Below, one piece after another: positions 8,971 to 17,644 of a DNA stretch of 64,000 nucleotides. The translations under genes were made by a program, and so were the position numbers. The stretch comes from Microbulbifer halophilus (lineage in GTDB: Bacteria; Pseudomonadota; Gammaproteobacteria; Pseudomonadales; Cellvibrionaceae). The notes below the pieces were generated by a model, which saw nothing but the letters and a program-made list of their open reading frames with translations, did no database searches and was not told the DNA's origin. The stretch's first letter is position 1; each line of letters begins with the position of its first letter. Location of the stretch: NCBI RefSeq assembly GCF_026183675.1, contig NZ_JAPIVK010000022.1, positions 16,745 to 80,744 of the forward strand. Direction: 5' to 3'.

Positions 8971-11900
8971 ATGGGCCCGGAATTACAGTACAGCGAACAG
9001 CCCCTGATCGACCAGTTGCTGGCCATGGGCTGGACCCATACCCCCGGCAGCCTGGACGATCCGGCGGCCACCGGGCGCAAGAGCTTTGCCGAGGTACTGC
9101 AAGGCGATGTGCTGCGGGCCCAGCTTAAGTGGCTTAATACCCGCACCCTGGACAATGGCGAGCAAGTGGAATGGCTGGACGAGGAACGCATCAGCAGTGC
9201 CGTATCCGCCCTCACACGCATCGCCGCGCCGGGGCTGATGGAGGCCAACCAGATTGCCACGGAATTATTGACCGAAGGCTTTGTGGTGGACGGCCTCGCG
9301 GATTGGGACGGCGGGCGCTCGCGCACGATCCACTATATCGACTGGGAAAACCCGGCCAATAACCGGTTCACCGTGATCAACCAGTTCAAGGTGCAGTGCC
9401 CGCCGGGGCACGACAGCGTCAAACAGCATGTGATTCCGGATTTGGTGCTGCTGGTCAACGGCATTCCGCTGGTGGTGATCGAATGCAAAAGCCCCACCGC
9501 CAGCTCCGCGCCGGTAAGCGAGGCCATCGACCAGTTGCGCCGCTATGGAAACCAGCGCTTTGCCCAGGGCGAGGTGAGCGATAACGAGGGCGCGCCGGCG
9601 CTGTTCAATACCAACCAGTTTCTGCTGGCCACCTGCTTTGATGACTGCCTGGTGGGCACCCTGGCCGCCGGCAGCGGCCACTACCTGCCCTGGAAAACCG
9701 TGGCGAGTATCGAAAACCCTGGTCGCACCGAGGAAGACGTGGCCGCGGCCCTGGGCGTAAAAACTCTCTCGCCCCAACAGCGCACCGTGGCGGGCATGCT
9801 GGACAAGGCCAACCTGCTGGATATTGTGCGCCACTTCACCCTGTTTATGACCAGCGGCGGTCAGACCATCAAACTGGTGTGCCGCTACCAGCAGTATCGC
9901 GGCGTGGTCAAAGCCATTCACCGCCTGAAACACGGCAAGACCCGACAGCAGGACGGCGAGTACGACCGCCGTGGCGGCATTGTCTGGCACACCCAGGGCT
10001 CCGGCAAAAGCCTGACCATGGTGTTCGCCCTGCGCCGCCTGCGCACCGACCCGACCCTGCGCCGCTTCAAGGTGGTGGTAGTCACCGACCGCAACGACCT
10101 GCAAAAGCAGCTTTCCGGCACCGCCACCCTGAGTGGCGAGGCGGTGCAAGTCGCCCAAAGCAGCCAGGCCCTGAAAAACATTCTGCGCCAGGACGGGCCG
10201 GGGCTGGTGTTCGCCATGATCCAGAAATACCGGGACGAGGCCAGCAAGCTCGGCGAGTTTGAGCAACTGAACAACAGCGAGGACATTCTGGTGATGGTGG
10301 ACGAAGCCCACCGCACCCAGGCCGGCGACCTGCACGCCAACCTGCTGGCCAGCCTGCCCAACTGCGCCCGCATCGGCTTTACCGGCACGCCCATTATCAT
10401 GGGCGAGAAAAAACGCACCCACGAAATCTTCGGCGAGTTTATCGACAAGTACACCATCCGCGAGGCGGAAGCCGACGGCGCCACCGTGCCCGTGCTGTAC
10501 GAGGGCCGCACGGTTCAGGGCGCGGTGAAGGATGGCAGCAGCCTGGACGAATTGTTCGAAGACTTTTTTGCCGGCAAAAGCGACGACGAGCTGGAGGCCA
10601 TCAAAAAGAAATACGCCACCAAGGGCAATGTGCTGGAAGCGCCCAAACTGATCGACGAAAAAGCGCGGGACATGCTGCGCCACTACGTCACCAACATCCT
10701 GCCCAACGGCTTCAAGGCCCAGGTGGTGGCCTACAGCCGCCTGGCTGCGGTGCGCTACAAAGGCGCCTTTGAAAAAGCCCGGGACGAGCTGCTGGGCGAA
10801 GCGGGCTACCTGAGCCCGGAGATCAAGGCTCTGGACGACGAAGAACTGTGCCGCAAATCCCCCAAAATGCAGGCGCTGGTGCAGGCCTGGCGTTACCGGG
10901 AGCTGATTGGCCGCTTGCAGTTTGCCACCATTATCTCCGGCGATAACAACGACGGCAGCGAGTGGGCCGAACACACCGACCGTGCCGCCCAGGACCTGGC
11001 CATTGATCGCTTCAAGAAGCCGCTGCTGCCAAAAGAGGAGGACAGCAAGGACAATAGCGATCCGCTGGCGTTTCTGATCGTCAAATCCATGCTGCTCACC
11101 GGCTTTGATGCACCCATCGAGGGCGTCATGTACCTGGACCGCTCCATTCGCGAAGCGGAGCTGTTGCAGACCATCGCCCGGGTCAACCGCACCGGCTTTG
11201 GCAAGTCGGCGGGCATCGTGGTGGACTACTACGGCGTGGCCAATCACCTGAAGGCGGCGCTGGCCGCCTACAGCGATGACGACGTGGACGGCGCCCTGCG
11301 CAGCCTGAAAGACGAAATCCCGGCCCTGCGCGACCGCCACCTGCGGGCGGTGGACGTGCTGCGCGCTCGCGGCATCGAAGACCTGAACGATATCGAAAGC
11401 TGCGTGCAGGCCCTGGACAGCGAGCGCCTGCGCCAGGAATTCGGCGTGAAGGTGAAAGCCTTTATGCAGAGCCTGGACCTGGTGCTGCCGCGCCCGGAGG
11501 CCTTGCCCTTTACCCAGGACGCCAAACAACTGGCCATGATCCATGCCGCCGCCCGGCGCCGCTACCGGGACGGCCCGGTGCTGGGCAAGGACGTGGGCGC
11601 CAAGGTACGCAAGCTGATCGACGACCATGTGATCTCCCTGGGGATAGACCCGAAGATAGCCCCGGTGAACCTCACCGACGCCAGCTTCAGCCAGCAGTTG
11701 AACCAGGTACGCGAGCAGGCCGCCGGCTACGACGCCGACCCGGACAAAGGCAAAAAAGCCGTGGCCTCGGAAATGGAGCACGCCATTCGCAGCCACGTCC
11801 GGCAAAAGCTGGATGAAGACCCGGTGTACTACGGCAAACTCAGCGAGCGCCTGAAGGAGATCCTGGAGGGCCTTGAAGGCCAGTGGGACGAGCTGATAAC

Positions 11901-12276
11901 CGCGCTGCAATCCATCATCGACGAGGTGAACAGCGGCAGCACCCAACACGAGGAAGGCCTGCCCGATGTGCCGGAGCACTACCTGCCGTTCTACCGTATG
12001 CTGCGCGCCGCCAAATGCGGCGAGGCCCAGCCGGATATGGCGCTGGAGGCGGACCTGATCACCCTCACCGAAAGCCTGGTGGAACACATCACCCGGGAGG
12101 TGAAAACTTCCAGTTTCTGGGAGCCCCACCGCCGCCCCATGCAGGAGGCGCTGGAGCAGACCCTGTTCGAGCGCATTGTCGACAGCGAACTGCTGGACTT
12201 CAGCGACGTTCCACCACTGGTGGATAAACTGCGCGAGCTGGCAAGGGCCAACAGCTACAAGCTGGAGCAGGCATGA
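8971..12276 (+). CDS. hsdR: Type I restriction endonuclease subunit R
   Basis: The product is about 1101 residues, a normal HsdR length. An N-terminal PD-(D/E)xK-type nuclease core is visible (PDLVLLVNGIPLVVIECKSP, around residues 154-174). It is followed by a superfamily 2 translocase with Walker A TQGSGKS near 340, DEAH box VDEAHRT near 443 and GFTGTP near 469. The helical C-terminus assembles with HsdM/HsdS. The complex cleaves unmethylated DNA after ATP-driven translocation. The ATG at 8971 is chosen over a TTG two codons earlier because ACAGGAG is correctly spaced to it. It overlaps the next gene by four bases (ATGA). Confidence 0.95.
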   Translation: MGPELQYSEQPLIDQLLAMGWTHTPGSLDDPAATGRKSFAEVLQGDVLRAQLKWLNTRTLDNGEQVEWLDEERISSAVSALTRIAAPGLMEANQIATELLTEGFVVDGLADWDGGRSRTIHYIDWENPANNRFTVINQFKVQCPPGHDSVKQHVIPDLVLLVNGIPLVVIECKSPTASSAPVSEAIDQLRRYGNQRFAQGEVSDNEGAPALFNTNQFLLATCFDDCLVGTLAAGSGHYLPWKTVASIENPGRTEEDVAAALGVKTLSPQQRTVAGMLDKANLLDIVRHFTLFMTSGGQTIKLVCRYQQYRGVVKAIHRLKHGKTRQQDGEYDRRGGIVWHTQGSGKSLTMVFALRRLRTDPTLRRFKVVVVTDRNDLQKQLSGTATLSGEAVQVAQSSQALKNILRQDGPGLVFAMIQKYRDEASKLGEFEQLNNSEDILVMVDEAHRTQAGDLHANLLASLPNCARIGFTGTPIIMGEKKRTHEIFGEFIDKYTIREAEADGATVPVLYEGRTVQGAVKDGSSLDELFEDFFAGKSDDELEAIKKKYATKGNVLEAPKLIDEKARDMLRHYVTNILPNGFKAQVVAYSRLAAVRYKGAFEKARDELLGEAGYLSPEIKALDDEELCRKSPKMQALVQAWRYRELIGRLQFATIISGDNNDGSEWAEHTDRAAQDLAIDRFKKPLLPKEEDSKDNSDPLAFLIVKSMLLTGFDAPIEGVMYLDRSIREAELLQTIARVNRTGFGKSAGIVVDYYGVANHLKAALAAYSDDDVDGALRSLKDEIPALRDRHLRAVDVLRARGIEDLNDIESCVQALDSERLRQEFGVKVKAFMQSLDLVLPRPEALPFTQDAKQLAMIHAAARRRYRDGPVLGKDVGAKVRKLIDDHVISLGIDPKIAPVNLTDASFSQQLNQVREQAAGYDADPDKGKKAVASEMEHAIRSHVRQKLDEDPVYYGKLSERLKEILEGLEGQWDELITALQSIIDEVNSGSTQHEEGLPDVPEHYLPFYRMLRAAKCGEAQPDMALEADLITLTESLVEHITREVKTSSFWEPHRRPMQEALEQTLFERIVDSELLDFSDVPPLVDKLRELARANSYKLEQA

Positions 12277-12968
12277 TCGTCACCGTTGATGACCTGACCA
12301 TTCCCGTCCGGGAAAGCCCCCGCCGCAAAACCCTGCAACTGACGGTGGAGCGGGACAGCTCCCTGCACCTGACGGTTCCGCCAGGGGTCAACACTGAAAC
12401 GCTGGAAGCCTTTGTGCGCAGCAAACAGCCGTGGGTGTATAAAAAGCTCGCGGAAAAGGCGCTGATGCAGAAAACCATTCGCCACAAGCAGTTTGTGCAG
12501 GGCGAGGGCTTTTTATACCTGGGCCGCCACCACCGCCTGAATCTGGTGGACGACGAGCAGACACAGCCGCTTAAATTGATGAATGGCCGTTTTCACCTGC
12601 GTCGAGATGCCCTGCCCGAAGCCCGCCAGCACTTTATCCGCTGGTACAGCCAGCGCGGCAAAACCTGGCTCTGGCAGCGCGTGCAGGACTTCGCCGCCCG
12701 TCTGGAAGTGAAACCCGCCGGGCTGAAGGTTCAGGACCTGGGCTACCGCTGGGGTTCCTGCGGCAAGGGCCAGATGCTCTACTTCCACTGGAAAACCATC
12801 CTGCTGCCGGCCCGCATCGCCGAATACGTAGTGGTACACGAGCTGGTACACCTGCACGAGCCCAACCATTCCACCGAGTTCTGGCTGCGCCTGGAACGCG
12901 CCATGCCGGACTATGATGAGCGCAAACAGTGGTTGGCGGAGCATGGGATAGATGTGGAGGGGCTTTGA
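12273..12968 (+). CDS. YgjP-like (DUF45/SprT-type) zinc metallopeptidase, RM-operon associated
   Basis: The 231-residue protein has an HExxH zinc site (VVHELVHLHEPNHSTEFW, near residue 188, with the third ligand His five residues on) and the family segments WGSCG and PARIAEYVVVHELVH. The N-terminal part (ESPRRKTLQLTVERD) is also typical of this family. It starts inside the last codons of hsdR (four-base overlap), so it is part of the hsdMSR transcript. Genes of this family often sit at the end of type I RM operons. Their role there is not settled; processing of the restriction subunit is one possibility. The key residues look intact. Confidence 0.88.
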   Translation: MIVTVDDLTIPVRESPRRKTLQLTVERDSSLHLTVPPGVNTETLEAFVRSKQPWVYKKLAEKALMQKTIRHKQFVQGEGFLYLGRHHRLNLVDDEQTQPLKLMNGRFHLRRDALPEARQHFIRWYSQRGKTWLWQRVQDFAARLEVKPAGLKVQDLGYRWGSCGKGQMLYFHWKTILLPARIAEYVVVHELVHLHEPNHSTEFWLRLERAMPDYDERKQWLAEHGIDVEGL

Positions 12969-13214
12969 CGCCCGGCAAAATTGGACTGTAGGAGTAGTAA
13001 CCCCTCCTATTGTGTGCGGGTCGCTACGCTCGCTCCTATAGCCGCATGGAAAGGGCACATTTTGTAGCCTGCCTTTGAGCCCAGCGTTAACGGCACCGTC
13101 TACGCCTAATCCACTCCCTGCGGAATGAATTGACTATTGCATTATCCCTATATACTCTGCTCCGCCACTCAGTGCATTTTTTAATGGAAATTTATTAATA
13201 AGGAAATTCTTAAA

Positions 13215-13802
13215 ATGCCCATATCTATCAACCAGCTTGAGGAACTGAGACCAGATTCCGGAAAGAGAATTCTGGGAGATTTGCGCGGCATCCGTTTGTA
13301 CCTGCAGTCCCAGGGGCGAGATCCTGTACTTCTTATAAAGCCAAAGCAGGTGGCAAATATGCACTGGGAGTACCACTTGACGCACGACCCAAGGTCCATA
13401 GCACAAAAAGAGGGTCGGCACGCCCGGCAAAAAGTTATCACCTTGCCACAAGTGGTAGAGGATAATTTTACCCACCGTTTAAATACCGCACTGCTGGGCG
13501 GTTCCAATTACCCTGTGCTTAGCGCCGCCTCCAGTATAGTTGTTGGAACGGCATCGAGTATAGCGGGGTTGTTCTTCACTATTGGGACAACCGCACTAAG
13601 TATTGGCAATTTCAGCCAGAGAATCCTCGCTCGCGGAGGCGATGAGATATGGCAGGTAGAAGAGATCGGGAAATCAAATAATAATGGCAAGACTGTAGCC
13701 ACGCACGTTCTATCCTACTTCCTGGTGGATCCGTTTAGAACGCAAAACACAAGGAAAGCGTGGCTAATCCATGAGCAACGCCAATCTATAACCCTAACCT
13801 AG
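13215..13802 (+). CDS. Hypothetical protein with glycine/alanine-rich hydrophobic segment
   Basis: The 195-residue product starts with MPISINQLEELRPDSGKR and has a hydrophobic stretch around residues 101-130 (AASSIVVGTASSIAGLFF, TIGTTALSIGNFS) that could form one membrane hairpin. The remainder is soluble. No family is recognised. An AAGGAAATTCTTAAA leader precedes the ATG. A 112-codon lipoprotein gene follows after about 24 bases in the same direction, so the two are probably one transcript. The pore-like segment next to a lipoprotein recalls an effector/immunity arrangement, but nothing proves this. Confidence 0.6.
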   Translation: MPISINQLEELRPDSGKRILGDLRGIRLYLQSQGRDPVLLIKPKQVANMHWEYHLTHDPRSIAQKEGRHARQKVITLPQVVEDNFTHRLNTALLGGSNYPVLSAASSIVVGTASSIAGLFFTIGTTALSIGNFSQRILARGGDEIWQVEEIGKSNNNGKTVATHVLSYFLVDPFRTQNTRKAWLIHEQRQSITLT

Positions 13803-13825
13803 CTATCGCAATAATAGGTCCAAAA

Positions 13826-14164
13826 ATGAACGTGTTCAAACCATTAGCTAAATTTTACGTTATACTTTTTGCGGCGCTGATAATCGTCTCTTGTGGAGAG
13901 TCTGATAGCGACAGCTTGGGTGATTATGAAACGCTCTGCAAAATCTACCAGAAATTCACAAATGATAGTGAATTATCCCCTTTAGATACAGCTTTAGCTA
14001 TCGACACTGCAATTAAAAATGAGCTGCCAGAGATATACATCAGCTACGAGCACCTGAGCCAATTACCGCCAGCAGAGGTCTATCCAAACCTTCAATCGCT
14101 GGCCAAACAGCAATCAGGGAAGGACTGGGAGTGCAGCGCAATGGAAACCTATTACCAACCATAG
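13826..14164 (+). CDS. Putative lipoprotein, 112 aa
   Basis: The N-terminus shows a lipoprotein signal: charged start (MNVFKPLAKF), hydrophobic core (YVILFAALIIV) and lipobox-like IVSC, with Cys near residue 23. The mature part is acidic with cysteines (ETLCKIYQKF, KDWECSAMETYY). No family is recognised. It lies just after the hypothetical gene at 13215 and is probably exported to the periplasmic face of a membrane. Confidence 0.6.
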   Translation: MNVFKPLAKFYVILFAALIIVSCGESDSDSLGDYETLCKIYQKFTNDSELSPLDTALAIDTAIKNELPEIYISYEHLSQLPPAEVYPNLQSLAKQQSGKDWECSAMETYYQP

Positions 14165-14206
14165 CGGTTAGAAGCAGGCCTATCCAAGAGCGACGTGCCC
14201 ATCCCC

Positions 14207-14467
14207 CTACGCCTGCTCCCCTTCGCCGGCTTTACTCTGCTCGATATATTCACGCCGAATGAAGCAGAAAATAATGGCGCCCAGCAGTATTCCGGAGGTG
14301 AGCAAGACGGGTGAGTACTCGCTAGAGAATGTCGCTCCGTCCAGGCGCCAGCAGGCGACAAACCGCGATGAGTTTAGTAGTCTACCCCTTAAGACTAGTA
14401 AAATAATTGAGGTGTTATTAGTCGTCTCAAAATTGTTTTGACCAAAATCCACCCTCCGGACCGTCAT
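14207..14467 (-). CDS. Doubtful ORF with one membrane segment
   Basis: This frame ends with a convincing membrane segment and basic/acidic tail (SPVLLTSGILLGAIIFCF then IRREYIEQSKAGEGEQ), but its N-terminal half is unremarkable and its first codons lie in repeat sequence. It could be the end of a decayed small membrane-protein gene, or chance. Nothing else is seen in 14165-14462. Confidence 0.2.
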   Translation of the reverse strand: MTVRRVDFGQNNFETTNNTSIILLVLRGRLLNSSRFVACWRLDGATFSSEYSPVLLTSGILLGAIIFCFIRREYIEQSKAGEGEQA

Positions 14468-14613
14468 CCCGGTACCGGATCAAGTCCGGCATGACAAAAC
14501 GATCCGGGATCCAGCGGAAGTGCCCCGTCGGCCTGGATTCCGGAACAAGTCCGGAATGACGATCGCATGGAACGAATACAGGACTCGCCCGTTGTTAAAG
14601 GAATCTGGACAAC
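14463..14613. repeat. Dispersed palindromic repeat (GTCATTCCGG type), copy A with composite tail
   Basis: The segment begins with GTCATCCCGGTACCGGAT and its inverted partner, then a longer unit (14500-14613) that recurs at 15388-15524. Shared parts are CGATCCGG-ATCCAGCGGA, ATTCCGGAAC, ATGACGATCG, GAACGAATA and CTCGCCCGTTGTTAAAGGA. Both composite copies stand upstream of short membrane-protein ORFs. Simpler relatives occur at 27371-27530 and 29613-29706. Confidence 0.75.
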
Positions 14614-14699
14614 TGTTAATACAATTATGAGACCCTTAATAACGACACTTCAAGATGATTCTACCAAAGTCTATGGGGTTACAATTAATACGCTGCAGG

Positions 14700-14835
14700 A
14701 TGGAACATACTCCTCTTACGCAAATGATGAAAAAAGGCGGCAAATAGATATCTTTTATTTGCATCAATTCTTATGTTACTTGGTGCGAGCTTCTTGGTTT
14801 TGCCTGAGTTAAAACTAATGCTTGAAAATGGGTAA
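14700..14835 (+). pseudogene. Frameshifted small membrane protein remnant
   Basis: An ATG at 14700 reads MEHTPLTQMMKKGGK and stops at 14745. Shifting +1 just after the AAAAAAGG run gives AANRYLLFASILMLLGASF followed by LVLPELKLMLENG and TAA at 14833-14835. The joined product is a plausible 44-residue single-span membrane protein. A one-base insertion in the A/G run would explain the break. The start lacks a clear Shine-Dalgarno, so this is tentative. Confidence 0.3.
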
Positions 14836-14993
14836 CTATTCAGCACACTCATTCAACTTTGAAGTGCATACACTTATGCAGATTTCGCCGTCAAATAATA
14901 GAGAAAGATCCGAAAGGCATTCTTTGATTAAAAGGATCTTGAGACGACTAATATATCCATTGAGCAAACCTACTGCAAGAAACCGGGCAAATC

Positions 14994-15269
14994 ATGACTG
15001 AGAACGACGAAACCTATGTACTTTACGATGGACATATTCTGGAAGCTATAGATCGAATCCATGTTGCGGTCGAGTACCTGGATAACTCGCTTAAAGGTCA
15101 TCCTTTGATACACTCTGTTAATGAGTTTGAGAAGGAGGTAGATCGGGCCATTGAAATTCTGGCGGATCTATATCAAAAAGTTGGCATCCAGGATGGCGTA
15201 GATGATATCTCAAGGAAGTTTTCTTTATCGCCTGGGTATCAGGTTGCCTCGAAAACCGGTTCTCAATGA
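14994..15269 (+). CDS. Hypothetical protein, 91 aa
   Basis: The product (MTENDETYVLYDGHILEAID, later HSVNEFEKEVDRAIEILADL) is acidic and predicted mostly helical, with no signal peptide or membrane span. No family is recognised. It stands alone in a repeat-rich stretch, and no strong Shine-Dalgarno precedes the ATG. Its composition is AT-richer than the flanking core genes, as in the rest of this island. Confidence 0.5.
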   Translation: MTENDETYVLYDGHILEAIDRIHVAVEYLDNSLKGHPLIHSVNEFEKEVDRAIEILADLYQKVGIQDGVDDISRKFSLSPGYQVASKTGSQ

Positions 15270-15387
15270 GAACTCCGGTATTTCAGGAACCTCCTTCATA
15301 GGGCGGCACAATAAAGTGAGTGGTGTAAAGCAGGCGGCAACCTGGCCTGTCGTACGGGAAATTCGCAAACGGTTCGCTGCACCGAAA

Positions 15388-15524
15388 CGATCCGGAATCC
15401 AGCGGAGGTGCCGCCGCCAGCCTGTATTCCGGAACGCTTTGTCATGCCGGACTTGATCCGGTACCGGAATGACGATCGTGAGGAACGAATAGGGCTCGCC
15501 CGTTGTTAAAGGATTCTGAACAAC
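15388..15524. repeat. Dispersed palindromic repeat, copy B with composite tail
   Basis: This is the second copy of the composite unit at 14500-14613. It has an additional inner palindrome (GTCATGCCGGACTTGATCCG with its partner ending CCGGAATGAC). It ends CTCGCCCGTTGTTAAAGGAT. It lies about 35 bases upstream of the membrane-protein ORF at 15558. No gene is seen in 15270-15557. Confidence 0.75.
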
Positions 15525-15557
15525 AGCAACTAGAGAAGTCACGGCGATCCAGAAAAA

Positions 15558-16004
15558 ATGAACGACCCTAGCGCAACAAAAGCTGTCGACCTATTCAAAG
15601 CCTGCCTAGCCATTCTGCTCGGCTACCTTTGTTTCAACCTTTCCACCTACATCATTGTCTCGCCACTGATTTCCGGACTCTTTGCACAGAGCGGCTACAG
15701 CAACAATACCGTTCTTTTTATCGACCTGCTCAGTAATACGCTCGCCTACAGCCTGGCGGCATTTCTGGCCTGTGTATTCGCGAGGCGATTCGTGACTTTT
15801 ACCGGAATCGGTATAGCGGTACTCACCCTGGCTACTTACAATGTCATGATTGCTCTGCCTGAGATACGGGCCGGTAGTTATCAGCTCTGGTGTATCCTGG
15901 CCGTCAATTTCACAGTTGCCGGCGGTACGGTAATAGCGATACATCTGTCGAAGAAATCCATCGGCGAACCCGATTCCCGCGACCAGCCCCTGGAAAGGCC
16001 GTGA
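15558..16004 (+). CDS. Hypothetical integral membrane protein, 148 aa
   Basis: Four hydrophobic segments are visible: ACLAILLGYLCFNLSTYIIV, the stretch around VLFIDLLSNTLAYSLAAFLA, TGIGIAVLTLATYNVMIA and LWCILAVNFTVAGGTVIAI. The tail is short and charged (KKSIGEPDSRDQPLERP). No family is assigned. No strong ribosome-binding site is seen before the ATG at 15558. It ends about 90 bases before the ABC transporter operon, so independent expression is likely. Confidence 0.6.
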   Translation: MNDPSATKAVDLFKACLAILLGYLCFNLSTYIIVSPLISGLFAQSGYSNNTVLFIDLLSNTLAYSLAAFLACVFARRFVTFTGIGIAVLTLATYNVMIALPEIRAGSYQLWCILAVNFTVAGGTVIAIHLSKKSIGEPDSRDQPLERP

Positions 16005-16097
16005 CCCGGGATCCGCACACCGGCGACAAGTTGTAAACTCCACCTGCTTGCGATAAAAAGCACCGCACAACCCACTTCCACCCAAAGGACCTTTCCG

Positions 16098-16967
16098 ATG
16101 CGCTATTTAACCGCATTACTGGCCCTGTTGGTGTCCTTTGGCGGCCATGCCGCGGACACTCAGCGCCCGCAGTTTACCTTTACCGCCATTCCCGACCAGA
16201 ACGAGGCCGAGCTGGTGCGGCGTTTCCAGCAGGTGGCGGACTATCTGTCCGGCGAGCTGGGGGTCGAGGTGCGCTATATTCCGGTGAAGAGTTACCCGGC
16301 CGCCATCACCGCCTTTCGCAACAACCAGGTGCAACTGGCCTGGTTCGGCGGCCTGTCCGGTGTGCAGGCGCGGCGGGCGGTGCCGGGGTCCGAGGCCATT
16401 GCACAGGGTTACGAGGACCAGTTTTTCAAGAGCTACTTTATCGCCCACGGCAGCACCGGTATCGAGCCGGCGGATACGCTGCCGCAGGCCGTGGCCGGGC
16501 GCACCTTTACCTTTGGTTCCAAGGGGTCCACTTCCGGGCGGCTGATGCCGGAGTTCCATATTCGCGAGACTTTCGGTGAATCGCCGGGCGAGGTATTTTC
16601 CCGCGTGGGTTTCAGCGGCGACCACAGCCGCACCATCGCGCTGGTGCAGTCCGGGGCTTTCGAGGTGGGCGCGGTCAACTATGCGGTCTGGGACAAGGCC
16701 GTGGCCAGTGGCGAGGTGGATACGGACCAGGTGTCGGTGATCTGGACCACGCCGGAGTACGCGGACTACCAGTGGACGGTGCGCGGTGATATCGACGCGC
16801 AGTTCGGCGACGGCTTCAAGAAAAAGCTGACGGCGGCGCTGCTGGCGATCGACGACAGGGCGATTCTCGACAGCTTCCCCCGATCGAAGTTTGTGCCAGC
16901 GGACAACGACGACTACCGGGCCATCCAGCAGACCGCGGAGTCCATCGGCCTGCTGAGCGATTTTTGA
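16098..16967 (+). CDS. PhnD-like ABC transporter substrate-binding protein
   Basis: The 289-residue exported protein has a signal peptide (MRYLTALLALLVSFGGHA) and a PhnD-type periplasmic binding fold (FTAIPDQNEAELVRRFQQVA, YIPVKSYPAAITAFRNNQVQ, AWFGGLSGVQARR, TFGSKGSTSGRLMP). AAGGACC precedes the ATG. It would deliver an oxyanion to the permease encoded two genes downstream. Relatives are annotated for phosphonate, phosphite or putatively selenate; the ligand cannot be settled here. No C-P lyase genes are nearby. It overlaps the ATPase gene by four bases. Confidence 0.88.
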   Translation: MRYLTALLALLVSFGGHAADTQRPQFTFTAIPDQNEAELVRRFQQVADYLSGELGVEVRYIPVKSYPAAITAFRNNQVQLAWFGGLSGVQARRAVPGSEAIAQGYEDQFFKSYFIAHGSTGIEPADTLPQAVAGRTFTFGSKGSTSGRLMPEFHIRETFGESPGEVFSRVGFSGDHSRTIALVQSGAFEVGAVNYAVWDKAVASGEVDTDQVSVIWTTPEYADYQWTVRGDIDAQFGDGFKKKLTAALLAIDDRAILDSFPRSKFVPADNDDYRAIQQTAESIGLLSDF

Positions 16968-17644
16968 TGGCGGTGCTGCTGGAACTGCGCGACTGCCGCC
17001 TGGCCTACCCGAGCGACAGGAAAAACCAGCCGGACAGGCTGGCACTGGCAGTCGATGAACTGACGCTCCGGGAGGGCGATCGCGTGGCGCTGCTGGGCAG
17101 GAGCGGCGCCGGCAAGAGCACCCTGTTGCGGCATCTCCGCGACGGGCTGGCGGACAGCGCCAGCTGGTGCCCGCAGCAGGCCGCGCTGGTGCCGCAGTTG
17201 AAGGTTTTCCACAATATCTTTGCCGGCGCGCTGGAGCGCCATTCGGGGTTTGCGAACCTGAAAAACCTGCTGCTGCCGTCTCCCCGCTTCCGGGAGGAAA
17301 TCGCCACCCTGGCGCAGCCGCTGGGTATCCGCGAGCTGCTGTGGACCAAGGCGGAGGAGCTCTCCGGCGGCCAAAAGCAGCGGGTGGCCATTGCCCGCGC
17401 CCTCTACCAGCGCAAGCCGGTACTGCTGGCGGACGAGCCAGTGTCGGCGCTGGATAGACGCCAGGGCCGGGACATTCTCGACCTACTGTCCCGGCGCCAC
17501 GGCACTTCGGTGATCGCCATGCACAATGCGAGCCTGGCGCTGGAAGTCTGCAACCGGGTGATCGGGCTCGGGGATCAGCGGGTGCTGTTCGACAGCCCCG
17601 TCGATCAACTCGATCCCGACACTATCGAGCGCCTGTACCGGTGA
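16964..17644 (+). CDS. PhnC-like ABC transporter ATP-binding protein
   Basis: The 226-residue ATPase has Walker A LLGRSGAGKST near residue 43, signature LSGGQKQRVAIARALY near 132 and Walker B VLLADEP near 152 with the following D-loop (SALDRR). It powers import through the permease at 17641. Start and stop overlap both neighbours by four bases (ATGA and GTGA), showing a tightly coupled three-gene operon. It is slightly short for PhnC, lacking an extended C-terminus. Confidence 0.9.
   Translation: MMAVLLELRDCRLAYPSDRKNQPDRLALAVDELTLREGDRVALLGRSGAGKSTLLRHLRDGLADSASWCPQQAALVPQLKVFHNIFAGALERHSGFANLKNLLLPSPRFREEIATLAQPLGIRELLWTKAEELSGGQKQRVAIARALYQRKPVLLADEPVSALDRRQGRDILDLLSRRHGTSVIAMHNASLALEVCNRVIGLGDQRVLFDSPVDQLDPDTIERLYR

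Noticed and set aside
9265..12129. A 954-codon open frame antisense to hsdR
   Set aside because: It mirrors the codon structure of hsdR in GC-rich DNA; the sense frame has all expected motifs and ribosome-binding site.
14567..14812. An 81-codon forward ORF
   Set aside because: Its start and first 15 codons lie inside a dispersed repeat, and the rest conflicts with the better membrane reading at 14700-14835.
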